NCBI GenBank assembly: GCA_910588905.1
Contig: CAJURZ010000011.1
Location: 63,475-71,283 of the forward strand
Reading direction: 5' to 3'
Length of the DNA: 7,809 nt
From: an uncultured Eggerthellaceae bacterium
GTDB lineage: Bacteria; Actinomycetota; Coriobacteriia; Coriobacteriales; Eggerthellaceae
Part shown: positions 5,309-7,809 of the stretch, piece after piece
Numbering within the stretch: the stretch's first letter is position 1
Layout of the letters: the number at the start of each line of letters is the position of its first letter
The notes under the pieces: generated by a model
Told to the model about the DNA's origin: nothing
The model's input: the letters and a program-made list of their open reading frames with translations, nothing else
The model's database searches: none
Position numbers and translations under genes: made by a program

Positions 5309-6790
5309 CTACTTGTGGTAATACCGATGGGACTCGAACTTCGGTTCGCAGCAGACGTTGACCCCCAGGGTGCGGTAGAGCTTCTCGTCGGTCCCGGATA
5401 TGATGACCGTGAAATAGGCGTCGCAACCCCGGAGCTTATCGGCATTGTCTATCAGCCGTTCGGCTAGGGGGTTCGTAGACGAGCTCACCGAAAGCGCCAG
5501 GAGCGTCTCATCGGAATGGAGGCGCGGGTTGGTGTTGCCCAGGTGCTCCGTCTTCAAGTGGCAGATGGGCTCCAGGACGTCATCGGAGATGACATCCACA
5601 TCATCATCTACGCCGGATACCCCCTTGAGCGCATTCATCAGAAGAGCCGATGCCGCCCCCAGGAGGTTCCCTGTCTTTCCGGTGACCACCGAACCGTCCG
5701 GGAGCACCATGGCTCCGGCGGGTCCGCCGGTCATCTCAGCTTTGAGCAGGCACGCGGAGCGCGCGGGCGAGAGGTTCGTGGTGATATCCGCCTGGTTCAT
5801 GAGGATCTCGATCTTCTCGAGGGCCCTCTGACCAGAACCCGTGCGCTTCACCTCGGTGGCGGCCGTGAAATAGCGGCGCACGATCTCCTCTTCGCCAGCT
5901 CGGCGGCAGGCTTCGTCATCTTCGATGGCCAGCCCCGCCATGTTGACCCCCATGTCCGTCGGGCTCTTATAGGGGCACTCTCCCATGATGCGCTCCATGG
6001 TGGAGCGTAGCACCGGGAAGATGTCTACGTCCCGGTTGTAGTTGACGGTGGTCTTGCCATAGGCATCCAGATGGAACGGGTCGATGATGTTGTTGTCATC
6101 CAGGTCAGCTGTGGCAGCCTCGTAGGCTATGTTCACGGGATGGGTGAGCGGGAGGTTCCAGACGGGGAATGTCTCGTACTTGGCATAGCCCGCCACGATC
6201 CCGCGCTTGAACTCGTGGTAGAGCTGGGAGAGGCAGGTGGCCATCTTCCCTGACCCGGGTCCCGGAGCGGTCACCACCACCAACGGCTTGGTGGTCTCGA
6301 TGAACTCATTGCGCCCGAATCCCTCTTCGGACACGATATGGTCTATATCGTGGGGATACCCGGCAATGGGGTAGTGCAGATAGCTCACGATGCCCATATC
6401 CGTGATGCGGCGTCGGAAGGCGTCTGCATCCGGTTGGTTCTCATAGCGGGTGATGACCACGCTCCCTATCATGAACCCCATAGAGCGGAAGATGTCCATC
6501 AGCCGCAGCACGTCTTCGTCATAGGTGATGCCCAGATCCCCGCGGATCTTCGATTTCTCTATGTCGTTGGCGTTGATGGCGATCACGATCTCAACGTCAT
6601 CGGCCATGGATTGCAGCATCCGGATCTTGGAATCAGGCTCGAAGCCGGGCAGCACCCGGGAGGCGTGATAGTCATCGAAGAGCTTCCCGCCGAATTCCAA
6701 GTAGAGCTTGCCGCCGAAGCGGTCGATGCGCTCCTTGATATGCTCGGCCTGGAGGGTGATGTACTTCTCGTTATCGAAACCTGTCCTCAT
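5309..6790 (-). CDS. DUF1846 / UPF0371 family protein of unknown function
   Basis: A full-length 493-residue member of the DUF1846 family, a conserved soluble protein found mainly in Gram-positive bacteria and not functionally assigned to my knowledge. The N-terminal half contains the family's opening GFDNEKYITLQAEHI (4-18), LYLEFGGKLFDDYHASRVLPG (residues about 29-49), and a phosphate-binding-loop-like GPGSGKM (177-183) after a run of hydrophobic residues (LVVVTA). Later segments with NYNRDVDIFP (250-259), YKSPTDMGVNMAG (274-286) and TGKTGNLLGAASA (370-382) also look typical of the family. The GPGSGK loop suggests nucleotide or phosphate binding, but it is not a proven kinase. AGGAGGT (6800-6794) sits four bases before the ATG. 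There is no signal peptide or membrane segment. It is convergent with nagA and divergent from xerD, so probably a one-gene unit. Confidence 0.93.
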   Translation of the reverse strand: MRTGFDNEKYITLQAEHIKERIDRFGGKLYLEFGGKLFDDYHASRVLPGFEPDSKIRMLQSMADDVEIVIAINANDIEKSKIRGDLGITYDEDVLRLMDIFRSMGFMIGSVVITRYENQPDADAFRRRITDMGIVSYLHYPIAGYPHDIDHIVSEEGFGRNEFIETTKPLVVVTAPGPGSGKMATCLSQLYHEFKRGIVAGYAKYETFPVWNLPLTHPVNIAYEAATADLDDNNIIDPFHLDAYGKTTVNYNRDVDIFPVLRSTMERIMGECPYKSPTDMGVNMAGLAIEDDEACRRAGEEEIVRRYFTAATEVKRTGSGQRALEKIEILMNQADITTNLSPARSACLLKAEMTGGPAGAMVLPDGSVVTGKTGNLLGAASALLMNALKGVSGVDDDVDVISDDVLEPICHLKTEHLGNTNPRLHSDETLLALSVSSSTNPLAERLIDNADKLRGCDAYFTVIISGTDEKLYRTLGVNVCCEPKFESHRYYHK

Positions 6791-6793
6791 GGG

Positions 6794-6808
6794 ACCTCCT
6801 GAGGAGAT
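6794..6808 (-). promoter_or_regulatory. Hairpin burying the Shine-Dalgarno of the DUF1846 gene
   Basis: In the minus-strand RNA, AUCUCC pairs with GGAGGU around the three-base loop UCA (five Watson-Crick pairs and one U-G). The 3' arm plus the last loop base is the whole AGGAGGU ribosome site, four bases before the AUG at 6790. Folded, the site would be closed to the ribosome. The hairpin is short and could be opened by a translating ribosome, a protein or heat. Confidence 0.45.
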
Positions 6809-6821
6809 GGGCGGGATATTC

Positions 6822-6827
6822 GCTAGT
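6822..6827 (-). promoter_or_regulatory. Consensus -10 of the DUF1846 gene
   Basis: The minus strand reads a perfect TATAAT. Transcription would begin near 6815, leaving a leader of about 25 bases made up largely of the Shine-Dalgarno hairpin. No good -35 lies 16-18 bases upstream (CAGATG at 17). Confidence 0.55.
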
Positions 6828-6860
6828 GCTGATTATAGATGCTCAAGGCCTGCGCATCTG

Positions 6861-6888
6861 TTAAGGAGCTGTAAAAGCGTGCTATCAT
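6861..6888 (+). promoter_or_regulatory. Extended -10 promoter of xerD
   Basis: TGC-TATCAT (6880-6888) combines the extended TG with a -10 hexamer matching five of six consensus bases. TTAAGG (6861-6866) is a weak -35 at a 16-base spacing. Transcription would start near 6895, giving a leader of about 54 bases. It is back to back with the DUF1846 promoter; the two -10 elements are about 56 bases apart. Confidence 0.5.
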
Positions 6889-6892
6889 TCGC

Positions 6893-6925
6893 GCCGCCAT
6901 CCAGCATCAGGGGGTTGGATGCGGC
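6893..6925 (+). other. Leader hairpin at the 5' end of the xerD transcript
   Basis: GCCGC (6893-6897) plus ATCCA (6899-6903), with a bulged C at 6898, pairs with TGGAT-GCGGC (6916-6925). The loop is 12 bases, GCATCAGGGGGT. The stem starts at about the predicted transcription start, so the mRNA would begin with it. A 5'-terminal stem of this type can protect mRNA from decay. No known riboswitch pattern is seen. Confidence 0.4.
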
Positions 6926-6948
6926 TAAGAGGAGGATGGTCACCTTCC

Positions 6949-7809
6949 ATGGACCTTGGGTCAGCCATGAGCGAATATCTGTTGTACCTGCGCATCGAGC
7001 GTGGGTTGGCTGCCAGTACCCTGGAAGGCTATGAGCGGGACTTGGAGCGGTATCGGATCTTCTTGGAAGACGCCTCGAAGAGGGCTGTGGATGCCGTGAC
7101 CCCTGATGATGTCTCCGCTTTCCAGCAGTCGCTCTTCAAGGCGGGAGAGGCTCCTACCACAGTGAAGCGGCGTCTATCAGCCCTCAAGGGATTCCATCGG
7201 TTCTGTCTCTCCGAGGGCTTTGCGGCGAAGAACCCGACAGCTCCCATTCCCATGCCGAACACCCCCGATCGCCTCCCGGATGTGATCTCCATCGAAGAGG
7301 CCTGCAAGCTGCTGGATTCCATCTATGAGCCTGAGCCTCCCCGAGTACGGGACCGGGCCCTGTTGGAGGTGCTCTATGGTTGCGGGCTGCGAGCCAGTGA
7401 GGTCTGTGGGTTGGATGTGCAGAACGTATTCTTGGAGGAGGGGTTCCTGCGCGTCATCGGGAAGGGGAGCAAAGAGCGCCTGGTGCCCCTCTCGGGCACG
7501 GCACTGGAAGCCATGGGAGCCTATCTGGGCAGCGCTCGGGCGCAGATATCCCTTCGGGCCACCACTGCGGATGCCGATAGCCTGAGAGCGGTCTTCTTGA
7601 ACCAGCGAGGACGCCGCATCACGCGCCAAGGGCTCTATAAGATAGTAGGAGCGGCAGGGGAGGCCGTCGGGATCAAGGGGCTGCATCCTCACACCCTTCG
7701 CCATTCGTTCGCTACCCATATGCTGAATGGGGGTGCTGACCTGCGGGTGATCCAAGAGATACTGGGTCATTCGGACATATCCACCACGCAGATCTACACC
7801 CATGTGGAT
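6949..7809 (+). CDS. xerD: Tyrosine recombinase, XerD type (3' end outside the window)
   Basis: XerD-type recombinases resolve chromosome dimers at dif by breaking and rejoining DNA through a phosphotyrosine. The 287 residues present show the N-terminal SAM-like core-binding domain (about 5-90, with RGLAASTLEGYERDL) and the catalytic domain with the complete set: Arg148 in GLRASE, Lys172 in GKGSKERLVPL, His248 and Arg251 in HPHTLRHSFATH, His274 in LGHSDISTTQ, and the nucleophile Tyr283 in IYTHVD. Only about 15-20 C-terminal residues are missing at the window edge. ATG 6949 is preferred. AGGAGG (6930-6935) is 13 bases upstream, rather far, but ATG 6967 has no ribosome site and would cut into the first helix. 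The call as the cell's Xer protein and not a phage integrase rests on its compact length and strong XerD-like motifs. Confidence 0.93.
   Translation, partial: MDLGSAMSEYLLYLRIERGLAASTLEGYERDLERYRIFLEDASKRAVDAVTPDDVSAFQQSLFKAGEAPTTVKRRLSALKGFHRFCLSEGFAAKNPTAPIPMPNTPDRLPDVISIEEACKLLDSIYEPEPPRVRDRALLEVLYGCGLRASEVCGLDVQNVFLEEGFLRVIGKGSKERLVPLSGTALEAMGAYLGSARAQISLRATTADADSLRAVFLNQRGRRITRQGLYKIVGAAGEAVGIKGLHPHTLRHSFATHMLNGGADLRVIQEILGHSDISTTQIYTHVD

Noticed and set aside
6338..6802. 154-residue plus-strand frame within the DUF1846 gene
   Set aside because: It is antisense to a full-length family member with a perfect ribosome site, and the translation (His/Val/Asp-rich) looks like a shadow.
6936..7034. 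Short upstream frame starting at ATG 6936 in the xerD leader
   Set aside because: AGGAGG directly abuts this ATG with no spacer, which is too close for initiation, and the product (MVTFHGPWVSHE...) simply runs out of frame into xerD.
6949..7809. XerD-like gene as a sign of a prophage or integrative element
   Set aside because: There is no att repeat, tRNA, phage gene or composition shift nearby, and the protein has the compact form and motifs of a housekeeping Xer recombinase.
1..7809. CRISPR array, riboswitch, rRNA or tRNA genes
   Set aside because: No regularly spaced repeats, cloverleaf-like sequence or conserved RNA motif was found by reading both strands.

Overview
The window reads as ordinary chromosomal DNA from a high-GC Gram-positive bacterium, most likely an actinobacterium of the class Coriobacteriia. 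I infer this from GC of roughly 60% by eye, strong AGGAGG-type ribosome sites, use of TTG starts, hairpins without U-tracts between genes, and the flavour of the RuvC, RuvB and DUF1846 proteins. The class is an inference; no rRNA or marker search was possible. No rRNA, tRNA, CRISPR array, insertion sequence or prophage gene was seen.

Layout from left to right. Bases 1-41 hold what may be the last codons of a plus-strand gene, followed by two hairpins (23-53 and 79-110). A 77-residue orphan protein with a very good ribosome site lies on the minus strand (123-356), downstream of and co-directional with a PucR-family regulator (492-1652, minus). A divergent promoter region (1653-1816) carries a degenerate LexA-like dyad next to the ruvC -10 element. 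Then comes a plus-strand cluster, ruvC - ruvA - ruvB - nagA (1817-5246), with gaps of 36, about 49 (depending on the ruvB start) and 18 bases. nagA converges on a DUF1846 (UPF0371) gene on the minus strand (5309-6790), with a 34-base hairpin between the two stop codons. A second divergent promoter region (6791-6948) separates DUF1846 from a xerD-type tyrosine recombinase (6949 to the window edge, incomplete).

Functionally the core is Holliday-junction processing. RuvA and RuvB bind and migrate four-way junctions and RuvC cuts them. XerD, nearby but under its own promoter, is of the type that resolves chromosome dimers. nagA (amino-sugar and cell-wall recycling) sits directly behind ruvB and is probably co-transcribed with it. 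The PucR-type regulator has no recognisable metabolic target here other than the orphan small gene after it and the divergent ruv operon.

I see no convincing multi-gene novel system. The points most worth a second look are the orphan small protein, a hairpin that would bury the entire Shine-Dalgarno of the DUF1846 gene, the LexA-like dyad before ruvC, the 19-base palindrome over the ruvC stop codon, and an altered acidic pin in RuvA.
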